NCBI RefSeq assembly: GCF_963675165.1
Contig: NC_087377.1
Coordinates: forward strand, 13,326,198-13,390,197
Source: Halichondria panicea
Lineage: Eukaryota; Porifera; Demospongiae; Suberitida; Halichondriidae
DNA length: 64,000 nt
Direction: 5' to 3'
The notes under the pieces are model-generated. The model worked only from the letters and a program-made list of their open reading frames with translations. It was not told the DNA's origin and did not search any database. How positions within the stretch are numbered: the stretch's first letter is position 1; every line of letters begins with the position of its first letter. Shown piece by piece: positions 12,157 to 23,534 of this stretch. Made by a program: the position numbers and the translations under genes.

Positions 12157-14894
12157 CTGAGGATACTTCATCTCCTTTGTAGAAGAAATTTGACATCTCT
12201 TGTCCAGGACGCACTGCTAGAAGGTGACAATACCTCTGCTGGTGTCGGACACTCACACTGTATGGGACATTCTTAAAGCAGTTTGAGGTGAAACCTTTTA
12301 ACTCCTTATTCTTGGATTCAAACCGCATACACCATGTGTTTCGTGGTGGACCAAATCTAATGAAATAAAGTATATACTTTATGCATTAATTTAGACATTT
12401 TAGAATACCTTAATAGTTCGTCAGGTAGATGCAGAAGATAATGCATCTTTGGAACATAGGGCGAGTTTGGATAGAGTTGCACATATGTTTCTAGCAACAA
12501 CTCTACTTTCCATGCCAGATCAGAAGCATCTGCCTCTGTAACCACAAATGCGGTCACCATTGTGCAGATATCCCACAGAGTTAGGAGAAAACCCCAGTGT
12601 TCATCGCCCTCTGGAACAAAGCCCCCCATGATAAACGGGAATAATCGGATCAGTGCTTTCATCTGAGAAGCTGCGTGTAATGATGATTTATGTGCTTTTT
12701 AATTATGAAAGTAAGCATTGTACAAAAGTGGGGAAAATGATATGAACATTCACCTTTCTGTTTGATATGATACTCCATTGTCGACCCAGTAATTGTGTTT
12801 GGTTTGGTGTCAAGCTCTGAATATCCGTAATGGTGGGATGCAAGAGACTGATTGAGCTCTGACAAGGTGAAGTACTTCTTGATATTGATAAAAGTAACAA
12901 GAAGCTCTTTGAGGAGACGTGGAGCAACACCTAATGAACAGAAGCAGCAATAATAATTATATTTGTGTGCTATTGAATGAATTTTTACCTTCAAATATTG
13001 TGTGCATTATGTCGTACGGAAGACATTTGGTGACATCAAAGAATGGAATGTCCAGAAGAATGCTCGCATTATTCACTCCATACGTAGTTGAGTACCCCAA
13101 ACATCCATTCACATCACTTTCCACTAGCTGACAGTAATGGTTGTGACTATGAGAGTCTCTCAGGGTATACGCACCAACATGAAACTATAAGTAGTTAAAA
13201 ATTAATACAATTAGCACCAGTGGTTTTTTAACTCACATTATGTTTTAAATCTTCCTTCGAACAAAGACACTGCCTGCATTTCCGTAGCGCAAACCCAACA
13301 CCTTTTTTAAACCCTCCAAGAAAATTACTAGCAGGTATGTCACCACAGAGACAGACGACAGCTCCATGAAGTACTACCACACCTGAGTCTAGCTCTAACC
13401 TGTATCCTTCATCCTGCAATAGCATAATTATTTGAAATGTATACACACGAGATATCCATTATCATAGGTACGTCACAGTAATGTTAAAAAAAAGAAAACT
13501 ACCAGCAATTAACACTTACTGTTGAAAGCAATTTCATGCATTGAACAAAGTTTCTGAGGAGGATATCACGTGCACTCTGATTCATGTCTGATGACTTAGC
13601 CACTCCAAGTAGTTGAATAGCTTGGAGCGATGATCGAAACACTGGTCTTATGTTTCCCAATGTATATATATAGTAAAACACACCTACATGTCATTATAAA
13701 AAGGTATAAACCAACATGTAATGCAATTCTCACCAAACTTGTGAACTCCAGCACTGGTTCCGAGAGGATTACAAACTTCAATGTCATCATGATACAGTAA
13801 AAACTGTAAACCATCTGGATGTGCTCGAAAGACTGGATGTTTCTTAACAAAGTCCCCATCACAGATATCGCGCATGCTACCATCTGTACTGACATGACTT
13901 TTTCCAATGATCTCTTCTCTAACAGCAGGATTTGATAGCAAACTCTGACAATTAAGTTATAAAAATAAAACCAGTGATTGAGTTGGTAAATAGCACAAAC
14001 CTTCAAGCTCTCCCAGAGATCAATGTAGTACCCCTTAGCCTCAACCTCCTTCAGATGCATCTTGCCGTGGTCATTCACCCAGTCCCAGTTCTTGTCGAGA
14101 AGTGATGGTGATGGTTCTCCTAGTAACATACATTTTGTAATTGCATGCATATACAGTAATTTAACATGATGAGATGATAAAACAATGCATGTACCTTCAT
14201 GCTACATTGTACTGATAACAAAATAATACGTTAATTACCACATAATTGAGATGCTGTTTGTAGTATTTCTCTCTTAACGCTCGTGAAGACAAACCGCTAA
14301 ACATTTCATCAACATTGCAACATTCTGTGACAATCTTCTTCACGACCTCATCCACAGTGATGCCTTTTTCTTGAAGACAACACAACATTTTCTGCTGCAT
14401 TTGTCCTGCAGTTTGCTCCATTAGTGTCTGTGTTGATTCGCAAAGATGTTCGATGCTTGAATAATTAAGTGCTAAACTGCTAGTGCTGCGAAGAAGAAAC
14501 ATGGCCCGGTCAAACTTGGGATAAACCGATGTAACCGATGGTAGTGAATCGTCGTCAACGTCATCATTTGTGGTTGTACAAGATTCTGGGTCACTTGTAA
14601 TTGGATCACTTGCGTCGATCTGAACATCTGTATATAATTATAAAAAATGGTTGAAGTACTTCAAAACTATAGATGTAATATTCAAAACTATAGATGTATT
14701 AAATAGTAGTAGTTTTAATGCTAGATCTATTATTATGTATGATCTCATTAGCTGACTTACCATGCTTTCGTAAATGCTTCCTCAAAGTCTCCCATTTTGT
14801 TGCTGACTTGCCACATACACTACAATTGACCATAAATCTTGGATCATTTTGATGAAGCAAGAGTGTGCTTTAGCAGAGACTTGTGGGAATAGCA
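12157..14894 (-). CDS. C2H2 zinc finger / transposase-like protein (mobile-element gene)
   Basis: Ten exons are traced: 14894-14761, 14627-14239, 14119-14001, 13944-13734, 13683-13520, 13413-13237, 13184-12989, 12930-12754, 12670-12409, 12356-12157. Exon 1 holds a C2H2 finger (NCSVCGK...LRKHLRKH), then come an acidic linker, LYHDDIEVCNPLG, YTLGNIRPVFRSSL, LCGDIPASNFLGGFKKG with a Cys-rich patch, LPYDIMHTIFEG, KYFTLSELNQSL, PKMHYLLHLPDELLR, WCMRFESKNKEL and VSVRHQQRYCHLL. This order matches a transposon-derived family common in fish and cnidarians; I cannot name the superfamily with confidence. Exon 1 also carries a disrupted upstream finger (YSHKSLLKH then a +1 shift), so translation may start at MVNCSVCG. 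The exon 2/3 junction phase is unresolved, and no terminal exon or stop was found. It is divergent from the SAM gene at 15043. Confidence 0.8.
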
Positions 14895-15042
14895 CTGAAA
14901 AAGACACATGCAACAGGTCACTACACAGTTGTCAGCCATAATTAATACGGAGAGATATATCTATAGAGACCTGATGAGCTAACTGCTTTGCGCGCTTGTA
15001 TTTATAATATAATAGTTACCAATTTCGATATTAATTTTTTTT
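14895..15042. promoter_or_regulatory. Shared divergent intergenic region
   Basis: About 150 bp separates the 5' ends of the minus C2H2 gene and the plus SAM gene. It is AT-rich with TATTTATAATATAATAG near 15000. A bidirectional promoter is inferred only from the head-to-head layout; no defined site was seen. Confidence 0.35.
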
Positions 15043-17543
15043 ATGCAGTTTTATCTAGAGCGCATGCGCACTAGATATAGCCTAGAGCAATATTCTCTAG
15101 ACTTGTTACTTAGAAACCTTGAAAGAACCTTGAAAGAGATGGAAAAGTTGTCTGTAACTGATGTGGGGAGACTCTTGAGGGAAAACTGCTTTCCTGAAAC
15201 AGTAGTTTCTGCATTCAAAGGTACAACTCGTAGACTAATAATTATTATAGTGTCTTCTTAGGTATATTCTTAGCTTTTATAGTACATTATTATCTGTTTG
15301 CACTTACAGAAAACCTAATTAATGGCATTGCAGTGCTTCAACTACCCAATGACTTTGAGGAATTTAAGCATATGTTGCCGCAGAGTGGATTGAGGATGGC
15401 ACTCAAATCTCTTCTTGAAAAGGTTAGAATCATTTACACATTTTACTTTAGTACCATAGTTATAAGCAGGTAATTTTAATTGTTGAGTGCTTAAAAGAGT
15501 TAACCCATTGTACTGCAATTCTAGAATATGCTACCCATTCTATACCGTGCTCTATTGTACCCATTGTACTGTATTCAACTGCAATTCTCATTCTACCCCA
15601 TTCTACTGAGCTGAGCATTGTGGTAAATGTGGGCGTTCAACTACAATTGTTGCTAACCACCATAGCACACTACAGGGGCTTCTATTTCATACATTGCACA
15701 AGTGTGCAATTCTTTAACAAAGCGGCAATTTTTTGGCCACGAAATACCCTTATTCTGTGGTGTTAAGTTTGAGACATAATATATACGTTCTTTTATAACT
15801 ACAGGAAAATTGCTCCATGAGTGGTACGATACGTCAAATGAGTGCCAGCTATAATCTGATAGAGGATTACAACATGGGGGATTTTGAGGACGAAGCTGTG
15901 GCCAACCATCCTCTAGCAATGCTGCCTGCAAGAAGTGATGAAGCAGCTGAACCACCTGCTAAAAAGCCACGGACAGAAGAGTACGAAGTGCTGGCAGCAC
16001 CTACGAAGACCCTACCAACTCCTTGCCCACTGGTGCTGGCAGCACCTACGAAGACCCTACCAACTCCGTGCCCACTTCCACCAGTATTCAGTGAGAGAGT
16101 AAACAGAGCAATAATAGCGAAACAAATTTACGGAAAAGACAAACTAGCATTAATACGAGAAGCTTCCCTCTTCTATTATGGTCTTTGCCCGAATCCGAAA
16201 GGAAATCAGTACGACGAAATGGCTAAGGTTTTGTGTAATAGCTTTGAGCAGCTACGAAACAAGATTGTAATTGACGGATGCTATTGGGTGAGCATTATAC
16301 AATAATAACAATGCATGCATGTATTATAATTATACATAATTGCAAATTTTTATAGCTATAATTAATCATACAACATGCATGCAGCATACAGTGAAGCAAC
16401 AGGTTACTATGTTCTTCCGAAATCGGAGAAGGAGGTCAGTACCGTCAGCAATCAAACCTCTCAAGACAGAAAAGGCGCACTTAGTGCAAATAATTGCAGC
16501 AAAGCCAGCTGAAGCCGCTCCTGGCCAAGACTCCGTTATCAGTGTGGACGAATGTGCATACGATCGAAACCACGGTCGGTTGTGCGACCAATTCACCAAG
16601 AAAGCGCCTAACAATGCAGCAATTACACAGTTAATAAGGGAGACGCACCAACAAAGAAGGAAGAGAATTGGAGATTCAGGTGACAAGATGTCAATTCTTC
16701 TTTTGACATAATCCTTTCTTCACAAGAAATCAATGGGTAAGTGCGTTAGCTCTTTAAATTGTTTATTTAACCATAATTATACACCTAATGTTTTCTTGGT
16801 TATTTATTGAGTCTTGAAATGTTATAGGTGCTGTTGGAGTTCACGGTAATGTGTGGGGAGGAATCCATCTCTCGAATCAGAGATTCTTGGACTAAGATTG
16901 TTCCAACTCTGCTGCAGATGGATGGTGAAGTGCCCACTGACTCTGAAGAAACTCGGAGCTATACAAGGCACTTCTGTTCATTGACACACAACTCAGGCCC
17001 GCAGGAGTAGCCTCTAAAGCTGCAGCTGCTTTTACTTTGTATCAAGTAAGTAAAAACAACAACGTATATATACGCATAATTATAGCCGGTAATCAAATAT
17101 TTTGTCTCCCGAAAATTACCGGCTATATATACGGAGGCAGTAACACTGTAATTCCATTCATGCGTCATTATTGTGGAAGCATGCACCTCAAATTTAACTC
17201 TTATTTGTTGCAGGTCGGGACTGATATTGAGGAAGTGACAGCTGAAAAGACCTTTCCAGAGCCAAGGCTTGCAATTTTTGCTGACAAGAGCATGAATGGC
17301 ATGCAAGCGTTCATCCTTGGTGAAGGAAAGGTTCTCTTTGAAGTATTGGGCGACAGTGTCATTGACTCGGTTATCAGCTTGTTTGCAACATACTACGCCT
17401 TCTACGTCAGTTACCCCAAGCCATCACCTGCCTCTGGTCTCCTTCTCTTCATACAGGAAGTGTTGATGGGTGTGAAAGAGACATCTGTAAAAAAAACAGT
17501 GAGGTACTCATCATTCATAAACTCGCTAGATAATCATAATTGA
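15043..17543 (+). CDS. SAM-domain protein, SAMD3-like, frameshifted
   Basis: Exons: 15043-15220, 15310-15422, 15805-16287, 16385-16679, 16828-17045, 17214-17543. Exons 1-2 encode a SAM domain (LSVTDVGRLLRENCFP to LRMALKSLLEK). Exon 3 has a basic PPAKKPR nuclear-signal-like patch and two tandem 45-bp repeats giving VLAAPTKTLPTPCPL twice. The final exon (LFATYYAFYVSYPK, LLLFIQEVLMG) matches the C-terminus of fish and cnidarian proteins labelled sterile alpha motif domain-containing protein 3-like. Exon 5 reads DSEETR in one frame and LYKALLFIDTQLRPAG in the next, so a frameshift lies near 16950. The 16679/16828 junction also does not keep phase. The likely role is as a partner gene of the neighbouring transposase-like gene, inferred from the head-to-head pairing. 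Confidence 0.75.
17081..17127. repeat. Short intronic palindrome
   Basis: TATAGCCGGTAAT at left and ATTACCGGCTATA at right enclose about 20 bp (CAAATATTTTGTCTCCCGAA) in the last intron of the SAM gene. It is a tiny hairpin, possibly a minimal inverted-repeat element. Confidence 0.7.
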
Positions 17544-17646
17544 TACAGTCGGTAACTAACTCGGTAATAACTTGGTAACAGTAAATGTACAGTTGGGGTA
17601 ACTAATGTTTATCTAGCGAGTTTATGAATGATGAGTACCTCACTGT
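17496..17646. repeat. Perfect 36-bp inverted repeat over the SAM gene 3' end
   Basis: Arms 17496-17531 and 17611-17646 are perfect inverted copies (ACAGTGAGGTACTCATCATT... against ...AATGATGAGTACCTCACTGT), with a spacer of about 79 bp. The left arm is coding for the last residues before the stop (VRYSSFINSL). Confidence 0.92.
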
Positions 17647-17990
17647 AAAATTACCGTGCTGAATTTATCACTATATCCAGCTGTAGCCTATATAATCCTA
17701 TACCTTTCACTTGCAAAGAACATGCTAACAATATCAGGGTAACAGCAAACATAGGAGCTTTTGTCTTCATCACTAGCACTAGCGTTATACGCTGTGACTA
17801 TTCTTACGGACTGTAAAGGCTGCTTACCTTGCTATATTTTAGTCTCGAGGCCAGACTCCTCAAACAGAGACAGCCACAAATGGGCGTGGCGGAAATGGGT
17901 GTGGTAACGATGCTAAAACTTTAATGACTGAGGTAAACATAAATCCTTCATGCATGGTGTCCATAAGATCTCCAAAAAAATATTTTACAG

Positions 17991-19018
17991 CTTGAGTTGT
18001 GTCTTTGTGTATTTCAAGTCACCATTTTTCAACTTACAAGCAACTCAATTGTCTTCAAAGGATTTATATATAGTATCTACGAATACTTGACGATAGTGTG
18101 TAACCTTCCACACAACGAGTCGTTTTTGGCCAACGTTAGCTGTTCTGATAATAAAATTGAGCACTCAAACATTCCTTTTAGTAAGTTTTCAGATGATGTT
18201 GTGCTGCCATAACATATAATACATAATGACATAATTATAAAAAAAATACTATTTTCAGGTACATACGATATTCAAAACGTAGAAATCATTGTGAGAGGAA
18301 ATAATGTCACTGTCACTTGCTGGTTTGCTAGAGGGACAACTGCTCGTGGCTTTAAGATTGACATTTTGGGCGTTGAAAATCGTTTAGTGATTTCTATGTT
18401 TGTCAACATAAATGAAACTTGTGTAAAAGGTTGTTCATACAGTGCAGATGTGGAGGTTGGTAATTTCACCACTACTGTTTATAATTGGGAACAAGATGGT
18501 GGTATACGCAGAGTGTACAGTAGAGAGATTGTTATCATAACCCTCAAGTCCAACTCAACAACAGAGAGTACAGTGATTACAAACATTACTGACTTAGACC
18601 CCATTACAACAGTACACTGGGGTAATTATACTGTAACTTCAACCATAATCGGTGCAGGTGTTATTGGAGGTTGTTCTGGTGGAGCAGTTTGCTGCATTAT
18701 ATTAATTACTGTAACGTTAGCAGTGCTGTTCAAGAAAAGAAGGAGAAAATCAAAGAAAAGTGAGTAGATTTCCCAAGATAATTACTTTAATAAGCCATTG
18801 CACCATTGCACCACATATATACAGTGTTCGAAGTCAGCAACTGTGAAGCATACTCTATTGTATTGAATATGAGAAAAAATGAAGCGTATAATGAAATTTG
18901 TATTGCCAACCATTCACAAATAATTGCTACGGAGCCTCATATGTATGATGTCATAGAAAATGCTCAAGGATCACCTACACTACCTACAGAACCTTTGTAT
19001 GCAGAAATACGTGTATAG
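17991..19018 (+). CDS. Single-pass receptor with multi-tyrosine tail
   Basis: Exons 17991-18180, 18259-18759 and 18825-19018 join in phase 1. The ectodomain has two beta-sandwich-like units with Cys and N-glycosylation sites, but I cannot assign them firmly to Ig or FN3. The membrane segment runs TIIGAGVIGG to LAVLF and is followed by KKRRRKSKK. The tail has four Y-x-x-aliphatic motifs: YSIV, YNEI (8 residues after the first, ITAM-like spacing), YDVI and YAEI, and ends YAEIRV. Such motifs usually bind SH2 proteins after phosphorylation; that role is inferred. The signal-peptide exon was not found; it should end in phase 0 before 17991. It is the first of a plus-strand series of receptor genes but its tail differs from theirs. 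Confidence 0.72.
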
Positions 19019-19639
19019 GTAGACAGTTTTATACTGAGAGTTTGAATGCATGCACTATAACTTGTTGACATTTACTTTATTCACATCATGACTGCATGAC
19101 TAACGATAATAGTAGAATACTGAATTTTGTTGAATGCTAAACAAGCTTGTTTTCATATAACTGTAGGATGGTAACCTGATGTATAGGTACAATACAAAGA
19201 CAGCTGGCATCGTGTCATGTGCTTGAAAGCTTGTCACGTACGTGTACACATAAGCCGTTTAAAGATAATAAGATACTATAAATAGCATTCCTATTGTTAA
19301 ATTTCGATGCTGATGCATTATGGCATAACAATTGCATGGTGTAACAATCAATCCCATATATGCATGCAGGACAATGATGAGCTATAAACTAACCTTACCA
19401 GATACCGACAGTGTACACAATTTAATGTAGTAGAAGAGCAACTATGATGCACTAGCTGCTTCATAATTATAGCTACAAGTTAGGTACACAGTGAGAGTCG
19501 CGACTAACAAACAATAGATCATGTTGGCATTTAATTTATCATAATTATGCCTATAATTATATCAAACTGTGGTGACACGGGGGTGCTGGGGATTTTTGAT
19601 CCATTATACCCCAACATACAACTTTTCGTTCCACCTCGA

Positions 19640-19985
19640 TATCTAGTCTCGATCATTTGGTTTGGCACGGATTGCTAGCTTGATCTTTACTGCACAAAAC
19701 TTGACCTGAAATACTATTCTGTATGCTGGCCAGTACTGGCTGCCCTAAACTTTGATGGTTTTTAATGTACGTTTATTACGGCCGGATATGATGTTTTGGG
19801 TATTATTTTGGCAGATAATATTGGATTTACACATAGAAAGCAAAATGAGAGCAAAATGATCTGACAGAACTGCAAAATTTGTCATTAGATTCGAGGTATA
19901 GGGACCGCTTTTTAGCCGCAGCTATATTCGGAAATGCAGCCATCTCGCCAAGGGTGGCCATATTTAACAAGAGTCTACTGTACAT
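19640..19985. repeat. Truncated pogo/Tigger-like element
   Basis: It matches the element at 39091-39486 over long stretches (ATTACGGCCGGATATGATGTT, TTTAAGCCGCAGCTAT-type blocks) and keeps the right terminus ending GAGTCTACTGTACA. The left terminus is missing. Confidence 0.75.
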
Positions 19986-20067
19986 GAAAACTTTGTAAGC
20001 TATAATTATGGACAACAAACGTAATATATATATATATACAGTCGTAGCGGTAATCTCAGCTTACAGT

Positions 20068-20208
20068 TCAGAAGGGCATGAGGGAGGCAGTGTTTTGGCT
20101 GTCACCTTGTCAACGTAGGTGAGAGAGAGGGGGTGGGAGGGGGCGAGGCTTCGTCATACTTGTACGTGGGGTTCGGTACAGCATTCATGTTCAACTCTAC
20201 TGGCAGTG
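20068..20208 (-). pseudogene. Relic of the proline-rich tail exon
   Basis: The minus strand reads VELNMNAVPNPTYKYDEA followed by a Pro/Ser run and then a stop, clearly related to the exons at 47532-47692 and 62910-63063 (VELN...PNT.YKYD). The conserved splice donor and the TDDSPGL motif are lost. Downstream flanks (TATTGCCTGCAAATATGAG at 20395 onward) also match 63405 onward, so it belongs to a duplicated segment. Confidence 0.7.
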
Positions 20209-21046
20209 TGAGTGAGTGGATGGAGTAGAGATTGGTTATTGAATGTTCTATACCCATTATTTTTTTGTGCCACATCCGTAGTGTACTATATATACTTCAT
20301 GCTTTTGTCACGTTGCATTAGCGACCTTAGAGTACAGTGTATACACACATGCAGCCATTGTGCTTGTCCTATATTGAGTTCAGCATGTGAACTATTATTG
20401 CCTGCAAATATGAGGTCATACACAGAAAGCATGTGTCAGCAGTGGACAGGTGCACACTAACCATTGTTCTCAAACTATAAATCACGTGCAGCTATTGTAC
20501 TGTGGTTTCTTTGTTTTGAACTGGCTTAGCGGTTTTTTAATTTTGGCGTTTCAGGCGCGTCACAGCGATGATGTTATGGAACATTTGATTTGGCGATCTT
20601 CAGTAAAATTGACCAAATTGCCAGATTTTCCAGTTATACTGTAGCACTGACAGCTATTTTGAATATTGGCTGCAAAAAATTATTACTAATAACTGACTAT
20701 TATAGCTATAGCCCAAAATGGACATGCAAATAAACAATAGCCATAATTATCAGCAGTATTGCCTAATTGTTGATGTGTACAGTTAGATACACACTTACCT
20801 CTACTTGAACATCAATTGACATTGGCTACTGTGAAAGTAGAAGATCAAAGTGTGCAAGATGACAGCAACATGTACAGTAAGTTTATACTCACGACAATTA
20901 ATAATTGCTGGATCTATAGTATGCATGAAGCTAATAAGAAACTAGACTATTTTGTCTATATTAAAGCTATATATAATTATACAGCAGATCTATCATAGAG
21001 AAGTTGATACTGGATTATGTATTAGTTTTATTGCCCAGCACGAGTA

Positions 21047-21127
21047 AAACATGCCATATATTGCACTGGAGCAGCATAAATGCAGGCCCTCGGGCATTAT
21101 GCCATCCAGTGCAATATATGGCATGTT
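21047..21127. repeat. Inverted repeat, ACATGCCATATATTGCACTGG arms
   Basis: Arms of about 21 bp around a 38-bp centre. A scrambled relative (AGTGCATATAATCCAGTGC, GTGCAATATATGG, CATGCCATATA) lies at 23850-23930. This is a small dispersed hairpin element. Confidence 0.8.
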
Positions 21128-21451
21128 GCACGAGGGCGCCTTCAATAACTAACTTGTTGCCCAATGACGTCAAACTCTTCTGATTGGTTAAGTTTTTTCC
21201 CTATAAATTGTCATGTGTTTTTGAGTGAATTTTAGTGGATTCATGAATTCCATAATAGGTTTTGTTCCCACAACTAATGAAAAGGTACACCCCGCCAACC
21301 CATGTAGTGGGAAATGTTATTAATATCATTCACATGCAGCTCCCCGCTGGGACTCTTAATTAGTCCTGTGCTGAGCTCCATTCCTAGCTAGTGTGTGCAT
21401 CTAGTGTATGTCACCAAGAGCTTGGAAGCTTTCAAAGGCAGTTTTTTTTGA

Positions 21452-21749
21452 TAGCCTCGAGACCAGGCCGTTCGTTGTCTGAAAGAACGCCTGGTCAAGT
21501 TCCAATGTAGAACTTGTCTAATTGTTCCAGGAATTTTTTGGACCGATAATTGCCTGCAACAACCATATACTTATCCGTGAATATCATTACGATGTATGCA
21601 GCTAGCTAGTATTGTTGTGTTTACAGTTTCCGATAATCATGTTCACAACCTACTCAAGCCTAACCACTCACTGACTCAGGTAGACGAGTTCTACATTGGA
21701 ACTTGACCAGGCGTTCTTTCAGACAACGAACGGCCTGGTCTCGAGGCTA
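21452..21749. mobile_element. Foldback element, TAGCCTCG ends
   Basis: Perfect 63-bp arms (21452-21514 and 21687-21749) start TAGCCTCGAGACCAGGCCG. Flanks TTTTTTTGA and GTTTTTTAA agree at 7 of 9 positions, consistent with a decayed 9-bp target duplication. It is the same terminal family as 31576-31692, 46914-47012 and 51729-51786. Confidence 0.82.
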
Positions 21750-22462
21750 GTTTTTTAAGTGTTGTATTATCGTTTCGGCTCTATATCTAGTGGCTTTGTG
21801 TACGTTCTACAAGGAGAGGCTGTGACTACAGTACAACATATTTAAAGCTGGGCATTGTATGTAGGTAAAATCAAAGCCACTTGGCTTTAGGTTGGTAAGT
21901 AATAATTATTCATTTTTGCCTTAATTAGTAGTAAGCTGGTTTTGAAGCAGCCCATGCATTTAGAAGTCATATCAAGGATTAAAATTAATGTATAGGTATA
22001 CATGTCTCTTTGTATTCATTGATAGTTAGTTCATTGTATCGGCACAGTAATTTACGACAGAACTTTGCTACATTTCCCTATCATGTTTGTGACTGTACTG
22101 GAAGTACTCAACGGTACAGCCAGAACTCCTCTCAAGAATTTACTGTCGAAGCTGCTTTTTGCTGCTTGGAGGGTCTCACTAACTATTGCTACTACCTTGC
22201 TGTGACTGTTCCATAGCCATTGGTTAATACATGGAGCTCAGTAGCCAGTTTATAGCAGTACTAGCTAGAAGTATGGGACAGAGGAAATAAAAGAAAATGT
22301 TGACCGAAACACGGATCGTCAATGCTATTTACATTGCGTTTCCCACCCTAATACTTATAGATATATATATAAGAAGGGAGAGGGATGGGAAACGACTATG
22401 GTTTAGGCTAGCATCTATACACTTCAAGCAGCAAATTTTATCAATGTACTTCATTGTTTTAG

Positions 22463-23534
22463 GTGGTGGTATTATTTGTTGCTACAGTTACAGGACTAGT
22501 GCTTGGTATAGGTATGTACAATTAATTATCATAGTTGTCCTTAATTTACTTGTTACGTATGATGTTTTTTATAGGTCAGGTGGTTGAAATTGCTTCAGAT
22601 TTAGACGCAGCCGGTCGTAACTTTTCCTGCACTGGTGAAGTTGTCACATACACTTGTTGCGCTCAAGGAACCACCCTGTTTGTACAGTTTCCACCATTAA
22701 TAAATCAGCAAGCATTCATTAGCAGTGATCCTGTTCCTGATGTTCAGACATTCCCTACTGCTCTGAATGTTATTCTGACCCTGACAAGTGGAATGCCCAA
22801 TTTTACTGCAAACCTGCAAATCAGAGTGTCAAGTGATCTGCAGCAGATGAATTTTTCCTGTTCTACGGACATTTCTGGCCCTCAGAACGATTTTGTACTA
22901 ACACTAATTCATGAAGGTAAGTTGTCATGCCGTATATATAGCGGGTAACTTTCGTTGGTGAAAATTTCGTATGAGTGAAATATTTCGTATAGGCTAAATA
23001 TTTGTACAGCTCAGAATAGTGACATAGAACCTACGAAAATGTCCACCATACGAAAATATCCCGCTATAATTATATGATTATCCTTTTATATACAGCACAA
23101 ATTGAGCCACCTTCCACTGTGACATTCTCTGGAGACACGACAGTATCATGGACCCCACCTTTGAACCCCCAGTTTGATATTGATTATTATATTGTGAGAA
23201 TTTACGTGGATGAAGTGTTGTACACGACTAGGAGCTCTCGTGACAATGGTCTGGACGTTACGTTGCCATCTGGAGAAATCACTGCTGATGTCCGTACTGT
23301 TAGCACTTGTGGCAGCATTAGCGCTGCGCGACAGTCAGTGGGATCAGTCTCAGGAGGATGTGCAAATGGATCAGTCTCCATTGCAGGTTTGTTTGCTTCT
23401 GATTTGTCTGTATATGCCCAGATCACAAAATTGTTAGCGCTGAATCAAAGCACTCAATCTTAAAAATCTATTCTCTCTCCGTAGCTGGCTTTTTGGTTCC
23501 CATTGTTCTCATCATCATCGCTGTTATCGTATAG
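22463..23534 (+). CDS. Ig-FN3 receptor truncated after its membrane segment
   Basis: Exons 22463-22511 (hydrophobic VVVLFVATVTGLVLG, signal-peptide-like), 22575-22916 (Ig-like domain with VTYTCCAQG and MNFSC), 23096-23386 (FN3-like: PPSTVTFSG, VSWTPPLNP, YYIVRIYVD, ADVRTVSTCG) and 23485-23534 (membrane segment AGFLVPIVLIIIAVIV, then TAG). All joins are phase 1. Past the stop the frame continues YWLLTNWEKKK to a donor (GTACGG), which looks like a former membrane-proximal tail; a nonsense mutation may have removed the cytoplasmic part. The initiating Met exon was not found: the frame is closed by TAG just before 22463. It is likely surface-displayed, with unknown ligand. Confidence 0.68.
22933..23067. 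repeat. Intronic inverted-repeat element, TATAGCGGG family
   Basis: It begins TATATAGCGGGTAACTTTCG and ends CGAAAATATCCCGCTATA, lying in the intron between the Ig and FN3 exons. It is one of at least eight related copies in the window. Confidence 0.82.

Larger units (their letters stand above)
19019..22462. other. Intergenic: duplicated segment and transposon remnants
   Basis: No intact gene. 19150-19450 resembles segments at about 58.95, 60.03 and 61.44 kb (shared words such as CATGTGCTTGAAAGC and GCATTCCTATT). Further on are a pogo-like remnant, a proline-rich pseudoexon and a foldback element, listed separately. Confidence 0.6.

Noticed and set aside
12919-13131. Plus-strand frame opposite the C2H2 gene
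   Set aside because: Shadow of minus exons 12754-12930 and 12989-13184, which match the family.
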